NCBI GenBank assembly: GCA_036507695.1 | Contig: DATCIR010000285.1 | Span: 1 to 38,600 of the forward strand | Length of the DNA stretch: 38,600 nt | Direction of reading: 5' to 3' | Source of the DNA: JAKEGK01 sp036507695 | GTDB taxonomy: Bacteria; Pseudomonadota; Gammaproteobacteria; SZUA-152 | Part shown: positions 7,877 to 16,680 of the stretch, piece by piece | Layout: every line of letters begins with the position of its first letter | How positions within the stretch are numbered: the stretch's first letter is position 1 | The notes under the pieces: generated by a model | Databases searched by the model: none | What the model saw: only the letters and a program-made list of their open reading frames with translations | What the model was told of the DNA's origin: nothing | Translations under genes and position numbers: made by a program

Positions 7877-8187
7877 GAAACTATCGCTCCTTCCTGATTA
7901 TTTTGATAGCGCAACCGCCCGTGAGCCGAACGCTTGCTTAAGAATTGAACGTCCAGCGCAGTAGTTTCTTAATGGGGAAAAGCATAAGCCAAGAAGAAAA
8001 TGCGAATAACGTCACAATTTTCATTCGATAGTGCCGATATATGGTTCACAGCTTTAAATATAATTAAAAAAGTGCCGATTTTTATTATAGAAATCCAGTA
8101 GTTAAAATTTTTTTGAAATATTATTGGAATATATTGAAATCGTCGACTAAGATAATGATCAGTAATCATTGGACAAGATAAGAGCCT
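7877..8187. promoter_or_regulatory. AT-rich divergent promoter region, sel1 gene / cysB-like gene
   Basis: A 311-base spacer between divergent genes, strongly AT-rich from 7975 to 8150. LysR-type genes usually autoregulate from this position, and T-N11-A-like stretches occur, but none is distinct enough to call an operator. A 66-codon open frame on the minus strand (7969-8169) looks like chance. Confidence 0.5.
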
Positions 8188-9129
8188 ATGAAACTACAGC
8201 AACTAAGATATATATGTGAAGTGGCCCGCCGTGGCCTTAATGTGTCCAGTGCCGCCGAACGGCTGCACACCGCACAGTCGGGTATCAGTACCCAGATTCG
8301 TTTACTGGAAGAAGAGCTCAATGTGCAGATCTTTGAGCGCCACGGTAAACGGCTGGTGAACATTACCCCGTCCGGCCAGACCATTATTGAAATGGCGGAG
8401 CGCATTCTGTGTGAAGCGGAGAACATTCAGCAGATCAGCGAACAACTCAATGACCAGAGCAAAGGCACCTTGTCCATTGCGACAATTCACGCCTATGCCA
8501 ACTACAGCTTGCCGCCGCTGATCAAAAAATTCTCCAGCCAGTACCCCGGCATTCAATTACGCATTCACCAGGGTGACCCGGAACAACTGGTGGACATGGT
8601 GATATCACGCACCGCGGATCTCGCCATTACCACGGCCCCGGAAAACGTCCCGGACGAGCTGATCATGCTGCCCTACCGCACCTGGAAACTAGCGGCCATT
8701 ACCCTGCCAGACCACCCCTTGCAGAACGCGCGGCCGCTGACCCTGGAAGCATTGGCTGCTTATCCACTGGTGACGTATGACTACGCGTTTGCCAGCCGCT
8801 CCTCGATCAACACGGCCTTTGATGAAAAAGGCTTAATGACCAGTATTGCCTTGACCGCCCATGACTCCGATATCATCAAGACCTATGTCAAACTTGGCTT
8901 GGGCGTCGGGCTGGTGGCGAAAAGTTCGATTGACGATGATAAAGACAGTGATTTGCGCGTTATCGACGCCAGTCATCTGTTTCAATCCGGCACTACCTAT
9001 ATCTGCCTGCACCGCGGTAAACATCTGCGAGACTACGTGTATACCTTGATTAGTTACCTGGCCCCGGACCTCACCCGTGAGACTATTGAAAAGGCCGTGC
9101 ATGGTGACGAAGAAGCGGATGTTAAGTAA
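8188..9129 (+). CDS. cysB: LysR-type regulator, CysB family
   Basis: Transcription factor of the CysB/Cbl branch. In relatives it activates sulfate and thiosulfate assimilation in response to N-acetylserine. The start MKLQQLRYICEVARRGLNVSSAAE is that of CysB almost position by position, with the helix-turn-helix at about 18-45 (AAERLHTAQSGIS). The effector domain has CysB-type segments: GTLSIATIHAYANYSLPPLI, HQGDPEQLVDMV, the AAITLPDHPL block, and TAHDSDIIKTYVKLGLGVGLVA. Length 313 compares with 324 for E. coli CysB. No cys genes are adjacent, which is usual for cysB. No strong Shine-Dalgarno sequence is present (AAGATAAGAGCCT). Cbl or a CysB paralog cannot be excluded. Confidence 0.9.
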   Translation: MKLQQLRYICEVARRGLNVSSAAERLHTAQSGISTQIRLLEEELNVQIFERHGKRLVNITPSGQTIIEMAERILCEAENIQQISEQLNDQSKGTLSIATIHAYANYSLPPLIKKFSSQYPGIQLRIHQGDPEQLVDMVISRTADLAITTAPENVPDELIMLPYRTWKLAAITLPDHPLQNARPLTLEALAAYPLVTYDYAFASRSSINTAFDEKGLMTSIALTAHDSDIIKTYVKLGLGVGLVAKSSIDDDKDSDLRVIDASHLFQSGTTYICLHRGKHLRDYVYTLISYLAPDLTRETIEKAVHGDEEADVK

Positions 9130-9372
9130 GCGTATTAGCTGGACACCACCGCAGCGTGGCGCGAAGTAACAGCGGTATTCGTTGGATAGTGACATAGGTT
9201 GAATCGGAATACTTTTTGTGAAAAAGAACGCGTTGCGCCACCCACATGGCCTCGTTTAAAACATTCCGCATCATGACGCCCGCCAGTGCTGTCATAACAT
9301 TCGCTTTACGGCAAACCCGCATTTAAAACACCCAGCGCAGAGTTAGCGAATGACTGAGTTGCGCATTCACGA

Positions 9373-10821
9373 TTATTTGCGCCAGAAATCCGGCGAGAAC
9401 AACACCAGCAAGGTAAAGATTTCCAGCCGTCCCAGCACCATGGCAAAGGACAATATCCACTTGGCGGTGTCATTCACGTTGCCATAATGGGCGCCCACCT
9501 CACCCAGCCCGGGACCCAGGTTATTGATGCAGGCGGCAACGGCTGAAAACGACGTGATATGATCCACCCCGGTCGCCATCACCGTTAACATGATGATGAC
9601 AAAGGATGCGACATACAAGGAAAAAAATCCCCACACCGCATTGATAACGCTTTCCGCAACGGGTTTGTTACCGATTTTTACCGGTATCAGCGCGTTCGGG
9701 TGTATCAGGCGTTTGATTTCCCGGATCCCCTGGCGGTACAACAACAGGAATCGAATCACCTTCATTCCCCCACTGGTGGAGTGCGCACAACCGCCGATAA
9801 AACTGGTGAACAACAGTAACACCGGCAGGAATCCCGGCCAGTAGTAATATTCCGAGGTAGTAAAGCCAGTAGTGGTGCCGATGGAGACCGCCTGAAAAAG
9901 CCCGTGGTGCAGGGCGCTGCCCAGGTCAAAGGCGCCGGTCACATACAGGTAGAGGATGGTGAGCACGGCGGTCATTGACAACAATGTAAAATAGGTGCGC
10001 ACTTCCGGGTCATGTATATAAGGCTTTAAAGTTAATGCACGCCAGGACATAAAATGCAGGGAAAAATTAATACCGGCCAGCAGCATAAATACCACCGCGA
10101 TCATTTCAATCAGGGCGCTGTTGAAATAACCCATGCTGGCGTCGTGCGTGGAGAACCCGCCGAGCGCTACGGTGGAAAAGCTGTGCCCAATGGCGTCAAA
10201 CGCATCCATTCCAGAAAGCCAATAGGCGACCGCACAGGCGATGGTCAGTCCCAGATATATATACCAGAGCGCTTTGGCGGTTTCGGTAATGCGGGGAGTA
10301 AGTTTGTTATCTTTCATCGGACCGGGTGTTTCAGCGCGATAGAGCTGCATGCCGCCGATACCCAGCATGGGCAGTATCGCCACCGCCAATACGATGATGC
10401 CCATGCCGCCCATCCACTGCAGTTGCTGGCGGTAGAACAGGATTGAACGCGGCAAGGCGTCGATACCGGTTATGACGGTCGCGCCGGTGGTGGTCAGGGC
10501 GGACACCGATTCAAACACCGAATCGGTGAAGGTCAGCATTGGGTTTTCGGAAAAATAAAAGGGTAACGATCCAATCATACCCAATACCAGCCAGAACACC
10601 ACCACCACCACGAAGCCATCACGAATCCGCAATTCCCTGTGGTAGTTCCGCACCGGAAACCACAACAGCGCACCCGCAACCAGGTTAACGCCAAACGCAG
10701 TCATAAAGGGCAGGATCGCGCCATCACCGTAGATGAGCCCGACCAGCACCGGAGGCAGCATGGCGATACTGAAAATCATCAACAACAAACCAATAATGCG
10801 AAGGATAGCCGCCAGTTGCAT
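9373..10821 (-). CDS. trkH: Trk system potassium uptake protein, membrane subunit
   Basis: Integral inner-membrane potassium channel subunit of the TrkAH system. Length 482 matches E. coli TrkH (483). Four pore-like repeats can be followed: SVSALTTTGATVITG, SFSTVALGGFSTHD, AVSIGTTTGFTTSEY and AACINNLGPGLGEVG, each with the glycine-containing selectivity-filter position. The C-terminus MVLGRLEIFTLLVLFSPDFWRK is the conserved TrkH end. The gene starts 18 bases after the trkA stop, so the two are surely co-transcribed and make a complete Trk system. No terminator was recognised in the 240 bases after it. Confidence 0.97.
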   Translation of the reverse strand: MQLAAILRIIGLLLMIFSIAMLPPVLVGLIYGDGAILPFMTAFGVNLVAGALLWFPVRNYHRELRIRDGFVVVVVFWLVLGMIGSLPFYFSENPMLTFTDSVFESVSALTTTGATVITGIDALPRSILFYRQQLQWMGGMGIIVLAVAILPMLGIGGMQLYRAETPGPMKDNKLTPRITETAKALWYIYLGLTIACAVAYWLSGMDAFDAIGHSFSTVALGGFSTHDASMGYFNSALIEMIAVVFMLLAGINFSLHFMSWRALTLKPYIHDPEVRTYFTLLSMTAVLTILYLYVTGAFDLGSALHHGLFQAVSIGTTTGFTTSEYYYWPGFLPVLLLFTSFIGGCAHSTSGGMKVIRFLLLYRQGIREIKRLIHPNALIPVKIGNKPVAESVINAVWGFFSLYVASFVIIMLTVMATGVDHITSFSAVAACINNLGPGLGEVGAHYGNVNDTAKWILSFAMVLGRLEIFTLLVLFSPDFWRK

Positions 10822-10839
10822 AGTGAGCTGTATTGTCTG

Positions 10840-12213
10840 TTAAATGAAGGTGATTCCAACCTGGAACAAACGTTCCACCTCAGGAATACGTTTTTTATCG
10901 ACAACAAACAATATAACGTGATCCTCGGATTCGATCACGGTATCATGATGCGCAATGATGACTTCCTTGTCGCGTACGATTGCCCCGATGGTCGTGCCCG
11001 GCGGCAGCACAATTGCCTCGATCGCGCGCCCCACAACCTTGGAGGAGTTCACATCACCGTGCGCGACCGCCTCAATGGCCTCCGCGGCGCCGCGCCGCAG
11101 GGAATGCACGGCGGTCACATCACCCCTGCGGACATGGGCCAACAGGGAACCGATAGTGGCCTGCTGGGGCGAAATAGCAATATCGATAATGCCGCTTTGC
11201 ACCAGGCCGACATAGGCCGCGCGGTTGATAAGCGCCATCACTTTGCGCGCACCCAGGCGCTTGGCCAGCATGGCGGAAAGAATATTCGCCTCATCGTCAT
11301 TGGTGACGGCGCAAAACACATCCGTATGCTCGATATTTTCTTCCAGCAGCAACTCTTCATCCGCGGCATCGCCAAACAACACAATCGTGCGTTCCAATTT
11401 TTCGGATATGACTTTGGAGCGTTCCGGATTATGGTCAATCAGTTTCACTTGATAGTCGTGTTCCAGGGCTTTTGCCAGGCGCGTGCCGATATTACCGCCC
11501 CCCGCGATAATCACCCGCTTGACCGGCCGGTCCAAACGCCGCAATTCTTTCATCACCACCCGGATGTGGCGCTTGGCGGCAATAAAAAATACCTCATCAT
11601 CGGCTTCGATAACGGTATTGCCCTCCGGGATGATTGGCTGGCCGCGCCGGAAAATCGCGGCTACCCGCGTATCAATTCCCGGCATGTGGTCGCGCAGGGT
11701 TTTTAACTCGTGCCCCACCAGCGGTCCACCGTAGTAGGCGCGCACCGCGACCAGTTGCACGCGGCCACTGGCGAAGTCCAGCACCTGCAATGCGCCCGGA
11801 TACTCAATCAGGCGCTGCACATAGTCCGTGACCAATTGTTCCGGACTGATCAGCACATCGATGGGCAATGCTTCCTGGGTAAATAACTGGGGATGGGTCA
11901 GGTATTCCACATCCCGCACGCGGGCGATTTTGGTGGGTGTGTGAAACAAGGTGTAGGCCACCTGACAGGCGACCATGTTGATTTCGTCCTGGTTGGTGAC
12001 CGCGATAATCATATCGGCATCTTCGCCACCAGCGCGCCCCAGCACTTCGGGATGTGACGCGTGTCCTTGCACGGTGCGGACGTCCAGGCGATCCTGCAAC
12101 TCCTGCAATTTCTTGCCATCGGTATCGACGATGGTAATATCGTTGGCTTCCTTGGCCAACACTTCGGCGACAGAGGACCCGACTTGCCCCGCTCCAAGCA
12201 CAATGATTTTCAT
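10840..12213 (-). CDS. trkA: Trk system potassium uptake protein, regulatory NAD-binding subunit
   Basis: Cytoplasmic subunit that binds NAD(H) or ATP and gates TrkH. Length 457 equals the family's usual 458. It has two RCK units: the first Rossmann motif is GAGQVG at 7-12 with the acidic strand end TIVDTD, and the second is AGGGNIG near 240 with LIDHNPERSK. Each is followed by a TrkA-C domain (about 140-225 and 370-455). Order in the strand is ntrX, trkA, trkH. The gap of 179 bases from ntrX may hold a separate promoter. The start ATG at 12211-12213 has only a weak GGACGG upstream. Confidence 0.97.
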   Translation of the reverse strand: MKIIVLGAGQVGSSVAEVLAKEANDITIVDTDGKKLQELQDRLDVRTVQGHASHPEVLGRAGGEDADMIIAVTNQDEINMVACQVAYTLFHTPTKIARVRDVEYLTHPQLFTQEALPIDVLISPEQLVTDYVQRLIEYPGALQVLDFASGRVQLVAVRAYYGGPLVGHELKTLRDHMPGIDTRVAAIFRRGQPIIPEGNTVIEADDEVFFIAAKRHIRVVMKELRRLDRPVKRVIIAGGGNIGTRLAKALEHDYQVKLIDHNPERSKVISEKLERTIVLFGDAADEELLLEENIEHTDVFCAVTNDDEANILSAMLAKRLGARKVMALINRAAYVGLVQSGIIDIAISPQQATIGSLLAHVRRGDVTAVHSLRRGAAEAIEAVAHGDVNSSKVVGRAIEAIVLPPGTTIGAIVRDKEVIIAHHDTVIESEDHVILFVVDKKRIPEVERLFQVGITFI

Positions 12214-12392
12214 GGCCGTCCGCGCAAGCTAACAAATGCCGGGAAGATAACCGCTAACAGAAAGGAAGAATACACACTACCGGTGAATTGATTATGCATG
12301 TTTGTCTTGTTCGTTCGTTATTCATTGTTCGCAAAACAACATGAGCGCCAACTATACTCCTTTCGCAACGCATTACAACCGGACGGAAAATG

Positions 12393-13790
12393 TTACTTGG
12401 TTTCGATACCCAGGGCGCGCAATTTTCGATATAAATGCGTGCGCTCCATGCCGGCCAGTTGCGCCACTTTGCCAACGCTGCCGTGCGCCTGCTTGAGATG
12501 AAATTCGAGATAGGCTTTTTCAAATTGCTCCCGCGCCTGCCGCAAGGGCAAATCAAATTGCGGCATAACGGCCGCCCCGCCTGACTCACCCGAATACGCC
12601 ACAGTAATCTCTTCCAATATTGCATCCACGTCCCTGATATCAACGCTGACATCACCGTCCATCATCAGCAGCCGGCGCACGATGTTTTCCAACTCCAGCA
12701 CGTTACCCGGCCAGTGATAGTTGCGTAAGCGGTTTTGCGCCGCCACGGTAAAATTTCGATAGGGTAAACGCTCCTGGTTCGAGAACACGTTCACGTAATA
12801 ACGCAACAGTTCCGGCACGTCCTCACTGTGCTCCCTCAATGCCGGCACGCGGACCGGATAAGCGTTGATGCAGTGAAACAAATCTTCACGAAAACGGCCG
12901 GCCCGGACTTCCTGCTGTAAATCGTAACGCGTTGCCACAATGATGCGCACATCAATGGTGACAGGGCGGTCGCCATCAATCCGGTAAATGGCCGAGGATG
13001 TCAGGGCGCCGTACAACGCGGCCTGCATCTCTTCATCCAATTCGGCGGCATCGTCAAGAAACAGCGTGCCGCCGTTGGCCTGCTCCAGACAACCCTTGAT
13101 GGAACCCGAATTGCTTTCGACGCCCAGCAGCAATTCAATGCCGCTTTTATGCCGGCGGCTGGATAACAAATTGGTGGTTCGCAGCTCCACGTAGGGATAC
13201 TGTTGACGCCCGCCCGCGGCATGGATATAGCGCGCGCAGCGCGTTTTGCCGGCTCCCGGCTCACCGATCAACAATACGCTGACATCATGTTTAACGCAGC
13301 GGTCAAGCTGTTCAACCAGCTTTTTCACCACCTGGCTTTTACCAACAATCTCCACCGGCTGCAAAATGTCGTGATGCGTGACATTTTGGCTCGCCGCGGA
13401 CTCCCCGCTCTCAAACGCGCGTTCCACGGTTAACAGCAACTTGGCCAGGGACAGCGGCTTCTCGATAAAGTCAAACGCGCCCAGGCGCGTGGACTCGACC
13501 GCCGCTTCCACGGTGCCATGCCCGGACATCATGATCACCGGACAACGCAGGTGATTGACTTCCAGGAATTCCTTTAACAGGGTAATACCATCAACGTCCG
13601 GCATCCAGATATCGAGCAATACCAGATTCGGAATCCGCGCGGCGATCGCTTCACGCGCTGAAGCGCCGTCTTTCGCCGCAGTGACCGCATAACCCTCATC
13701 TTCCAGAATTTCCTTGACCAGCCGGCGGATGTCAGGCTCATCGTCAACAACGAGTATGTGTGGTTTCAAAATTGTTACTCTCTCAATCAT
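12393..13790 (-). CDS. ntrX: NtrX-type response regulator lacking a recognisable GAFTGA loop
   Basis: Cytoplasmic response regulator of 465 residues: receiver domain 10-125 (acidic pair Asp16-Asp17, phospho-acceptor Asp60, Lys111 in FIEKPLS), AAA+ domain 145-375 (Walker A GEPGAGKT at 176-183, Walker B FLDDAAEL at 244-251), and a Fis-type helix-turn-helix in the last 40 residues (GSVGKVAQLAGMERTHLYRKL). The region between Walker A and B, where sigma-54 activators carry GAFTGA, reads LLLGVESNSG, so sigma-54 contact is doubtful. This fits NtrX as known in some proteobacteria, where it works with sigma-70 promoters. It lies 11 bases after the ntrY stop, so kinase and regulator form a pair. Likely roles are nitrogen, redox or envelope control; the target genes are not visible. 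Confidence 0.9.
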   Translation of the reverse strand: MIERVTILKPHILVVDDEPDIRRLVKEILEDEGYAVTAAKDGASAREAIAARIPNLVLLDIWMPDVDGITLLKEFLEVNHLRCPVIMMSGHGTVEAAVESTRLGAFDFIEKPLSLAKLLLTVERAFESGESAASQNVTHHDILQPVEIVGKSQVVKKLVEQLDRCVKHDVSVLLIGEPGAGKTRCARYIHAAGGRQQYPYVELRTTNLLSSRRHKSGIELLLGVESNSGSIKGCLEQANGGTLFLDDAAELDEEMQAALYGALTSSAIYRIDGDRPVTIDVRIIVATRYDLQQEVRAGRFREDLFHCINAYPVRVPALREHSEDVPELLRYYVNVFSNQERLPYRNFTVAAQNRLRNYHWPGNVLELENIVRRLLMMDGDVSVDIRDVDAILEEITVAYSGESGGAAVMPQFDLPLRQAREQFEKAYLEFHLKQAHGSVGKVAQLAGMERTHLYRKLRALGIETK

Positions 13791-13801
13791 TCACAAATTA
13801 A

Positions 13802-16021
13802 TCAGGCTTGCGCGGATACATTGCCCTGGCTGTCACCGCTCTCCTGGCTGGATACCGGCAGCCGGACCACAATACAGGCGCCGCCTTCATGGCGATTCTC
13901 GGCGAACACGGTGCCGGAATGTTCTTCCACAATGCGCTTCACCACGGCCAGCCCCAGGCCGCCGCCTTTGGTTTTGGTGGTGGTATAGGGCTCGAACATC
14001 TTGTCCATCATGCTCTCCGCGATACCGGGTCCATTATCAAGGATCCGCAGTTCCAGCATATCCTGCGCGGCGCTGGCGACACGTTCAACGCTAATTAATA
14101 TTAGCGCATCCTTTCTGTCCCGGGTTGATTCAATCGCGTTCTTCAACAGGTTATGCAGCAGTTGGCGTATCCGGCCCAGGTCCGCTTCCACATCCGGCAC
14201 ATCCGCGTTGATTTTTACGATAAACTTTACATCCGACTCATCATCCTGATAAAGGTCGAGAACTTCGTGAATCAGCGCCTCGATATCCAAGGGTTGTAGT
14301 TGCAGCTTGGGCACCCGCGCATACTCTGAAAACGCCTTTACCATTTCTTTCAGGGACTCCACCTGCTGAACAATCGTATGCGTGGAACGATCCAGGACTT
14401 CGGCGTCTTCCGGCTTCATGCGCGACAAGTATTTGCGGCGCAAGCGTTCCGCCGACAATTGAATAGGCGTCAACGGGTTCCTGATTTCATGCGCCAGGCG
14501 GCGCGCCACTTCACCCCAGGCGGCTTCGCGCTGCGCCTGCACCAGGTTCGTCACGTCATCGAACACCACGACGTAGCCGGCGTGGTTGTCTTCATCCGAT
14601 GGCAATACCGCGCCACGGCACATTAAGATTTTATGCCCGCGTTTGCGGGCGACCGCCACTTCTTCGTGCCATTCCTGCCGGTCCACTACCAGGTTACGCG
14701 TTAATACGTCGACGAAATCCTTCAAATGCTTACCATAACTTTTGATGACATTTAACGGTTTGCCGACCGCGCGATCGATATCAATACCGAGTATCTGGCT
14801 TGCCGCGCTGTTGGCGACCCGGACCTGCAAATCGCCATCCAGCGTGATAACACCCGATGAGAGCCGCCCGAGCACCGCCCGCAGATAGGCGCGCTCCCGC
14901 TCCACCTGTTCCTTGCTGCGTTCCGCCTCGTCCCGCGCCAGGGATATTTTGCCGGTCATGTCGATAAACGACTGCACCAGCGAACCCAACTCGTCATTAC
15001 TGGTAATCGGCAGTTTCTTGTCATAATTTCCGGCCGCCACGGCGCGGGTTCCCACCGCCAGCACCCTGACCGGCGCCACCAGCCGTTGCGCGGAAAAAAA
15101 CGCCGCCCAAATCGCCGTTAGCAGGCTAACCAACAGGACCAGTGACAAAGTGAGGGTAAAACTGTTTTTTAACGGCTCGCGTAAATAAATCAGTTCCTTG
15201 TGCTGGCCGTAGGCGGACTGCACATTGCCGGCGAGAAAACTCATGCGATCCGCGATAGGGAACAGCGCGTATAACACACGGGTTTTGGCGGGTCCCTCAG
15301 TTGAATCCAGCGCGACCGCGACGCGGATCTGCAGCCCGAGGTCGCCCATGGGCGCCAGGCCGGCGTAGTTCCTGCTGGTCCTGACCTGGGACAGGATCAC
15401 TTCGTCAGGTTGGCTGGGAATGATGGCCGTGGTGTCGGCGCTGCTGGACGCAATGACATGGCCGCTATCCGTCAACAAGGTGAGTTCGTAGGCGTTGCTT
15501 TCACTGCGCAAGTCATTTAGCGCCAGCAAGGCTGTGGCATCCGCCTTGTAAGCCAGGCTGTCCGCCATGGCGCGTGTTTGCTTTAATACTTCACGGATAC
15601 GCAAATCCAGGGAGGCGCGGCTCAACTCCAGCGCGTCTTCCATGGCGGCTTCGACGCGCACATCAAACCAGCTGTCGATGCCGCGCTGCAGGAATCCCAG
15701 CGAGAAATAATAAACGACGGATACCGGCGCAACCGCAAGGATTACAAAAACAATCACCAGCCGGGCGGTAAGCCGGGACCCCACCACGTTGCGGCGGTAA
15801 TTGCGTATCAGCCGGATAAAATTAACGCCGATAAGCCCCACCAGCACGATCAAGCCCAGCGCATTGATAACGACCAGAACCAGGTGCATGCGGCCGAACT
15901 GCACCGAACTTTGCGTCGCGGTACTCAACAGCGTCAGCGACAGCACAAGGAACAAGCCCATGACCAGCACGGGGAAAAAGCTGTCGGAAATACGTTTAAG
16001 CAATAATGTCACTTCAGACAT
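13802..16021 (-). CDS. ntrY: NtrY-type membrane sensor histidine kinase
   Basis: Inner-membrane histidine kinase of 739 residues, partner of the downstream NtrX. Transmembrane helices are at about 15-37, 45-70 and 85-108, with another near 283-305. A periplasmic sensor region of about 170 residues lies between the last two. HAMP (about 305-355, LVAPVRVLAVG...), PAS (about 375-485, SSGVITLDGDLQVRVAN) and the kinase core follow. The phospho-acceptor His is in RLAHEIRNPLTPIQLSAERL, the NtrY form of the H-box. ATP-binding boxes are N (LLHNLLKNAIEST), G1 (DNGPGI) and G2 (TKTKGGGLGLAVV). It follows the DUF4390 gene after 41 bases. The ligand is unknown. Confidence 0.93.
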   Translation of the reverse strand: MSEVTLLLKRISDSFFPVLVMGLFLVLSLTLLSTATQSSVQFGRMHLVLVVINALGLIVLVGLIGVNFIRLIRNYRRNVVGSRLTARLVIVFVILAVAPVSVVYYFSLGFLQRGIDSWFDVRVEAAMEDALELSRASLDLRIREVLKQTRAMADSLAYKADATALLALNDLRSESNAYELTLLTDSGHVIASSSADTTAIIPSQPDEVILSQVRTSRNYAGLAPMGDLGLQIRVAVALDSTEGPAKTRVLYALFPIADRMSFLAGNVQSAYGQHKELIYLREPLKNSFTLTLSLVLLVSLLTAIWAAFFSAQRLVAPVRVLAVGTRAVAAGNYDKKLPITSNDELGSLVQSFIDMTGKISLARDEAERSKEQVERERAYLRAVLGRLSSGVITLDGDLQVRVANSAASQILGIDIDRAVGKPLNVIKSYGKHLKDFVDVLTRNLVVDRQEWHEEVAVARKRGHKILMCRGAVLPSDEDNHAGYVVVFDDVTNLVQAQREAAWGEVARRLAHEIRNPLTPIQLSAERLRRKYLSRMKPEDAEVLDRSTHTIVQQVESLKEMVKAFSEYARVPKLQLQPLDIEALIHEVLDLYQDDESDVKFIVKINADVPDVEADLGRIRQLLHNLLKNAIESTRDRKDALILISVERVASAAQDMLELRILDNGPGIAESMMDKMFEPYTTTKTKGGGLGLAVVKRIVEEHSGTVFAENRHEGGACIVVRLPVSSQESGDSQGNVSAQA

Positions 16022-16062
16022 CGGCGTTACCCATTCTTGCGTTACAGACGGTTAAACCCGGG

Positions 16063-16680
16063 CTATAAATTCAACTCAATCCATTCACTACCCAGCCACC
16101 AGCTCCTGGACGTCCAGGCATCGATTTTCAGCGGCAATGGCAAATTGTCAAAACTCAGGCTGGTGCGGATACGCGCGTAATACTTTTCAGTCTCCTTGTC
16201 TTGCAGCAATTTCTCATCGATAACCGGCAGGTTGGAAACATTGCCGATTTTCTGCAATGCCGCGCTCAGGGAAAAATACGTGTACTGGGCTCCGCTGTTC
16301 AGGTTGCGCACCAGGTACTGATCGCTGAGCGCGTGGTATTGCAATTGGTAGCGCTGCCCCAATGCCGCGATTTCGCTATCCCACCAGAAACGCCGCGGTT
16401 CGTAGATTTCAATAACCAATTCCAGCACCAGGGGCACGCCGTTGTTGATGGCCTCCAGCACATCGTTGCTGAAATCGAATTCCAGGTTGGCGTTCAATTG
16501 ATATACCTTGTCATTCAACACCAGTTCCGCGTGGTTTATCACAAAGCCGTCGGCCATTGCCGCGCCCGCCGGCGCCACGGAAATCAACAGCGCCGCCAGG
16601 CAGCGCCGCAACAAAGACCGCACGCGCGGGTGCAACGCAACACCCGCGGGCAGGTAAAGTTTTATTGCTTTTTTATACAT
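16063..16680 (-). CDS. DUF4390 exported protein
   Basis: Conserved 205-residue protein of unknown function. It begins with a basic stretch, then a hydrophobic export segment at about 27-43 ending near AMA-D. The rest is beta-rich, with the DUF4390 landmarks YQLNANLEFDFSNDVLEAINNGVPL, EIYEPRRFWWD and the C-terminal SRSWWLGSEWIELNL. The predicted place is the periplasm or outer-membrane side. It sits between rsmB (overlapping its end by 19 bases) and ntrY, so it belongs to this operon. Because it is regularly found upstream of ntrY, a role in envelope sensing by NtrY is a reasonable guess, but nothing in the protein proves it. Confidence 0.88.
   Translation of the reverse strand: MYKKAIKLYLPAGVALHPRVRSLLRRCLAALLISVAPAGAAMADGFVINHAELVLNDKVYQLNANLEFDFSNDVLEAINNGVPLVLELVIEIYEPRRFWWDSEIAALGQRYQLQYHALSDQYLVRNLNSGAQYTYFSLSAALQKIGNVSNLPVIDEKLLQDKETEKYYARIRTSLSFDNLPLPLKIDAWTSRSWWLGSEWIELNL

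Noticed and set aside
7969..8169. 66-codon minus-strand open frame upstream of cysB
   Set aside because: AT-rich regulatory DNA, no ribosome site, and composition is that of random translation.
13802..14098. Plus-strand open frames across the 3' part of ntrY
   Set aside because: Shadows of the kinase gene: the minus-strand frame holds the N and G boxes of a histidine kinase.
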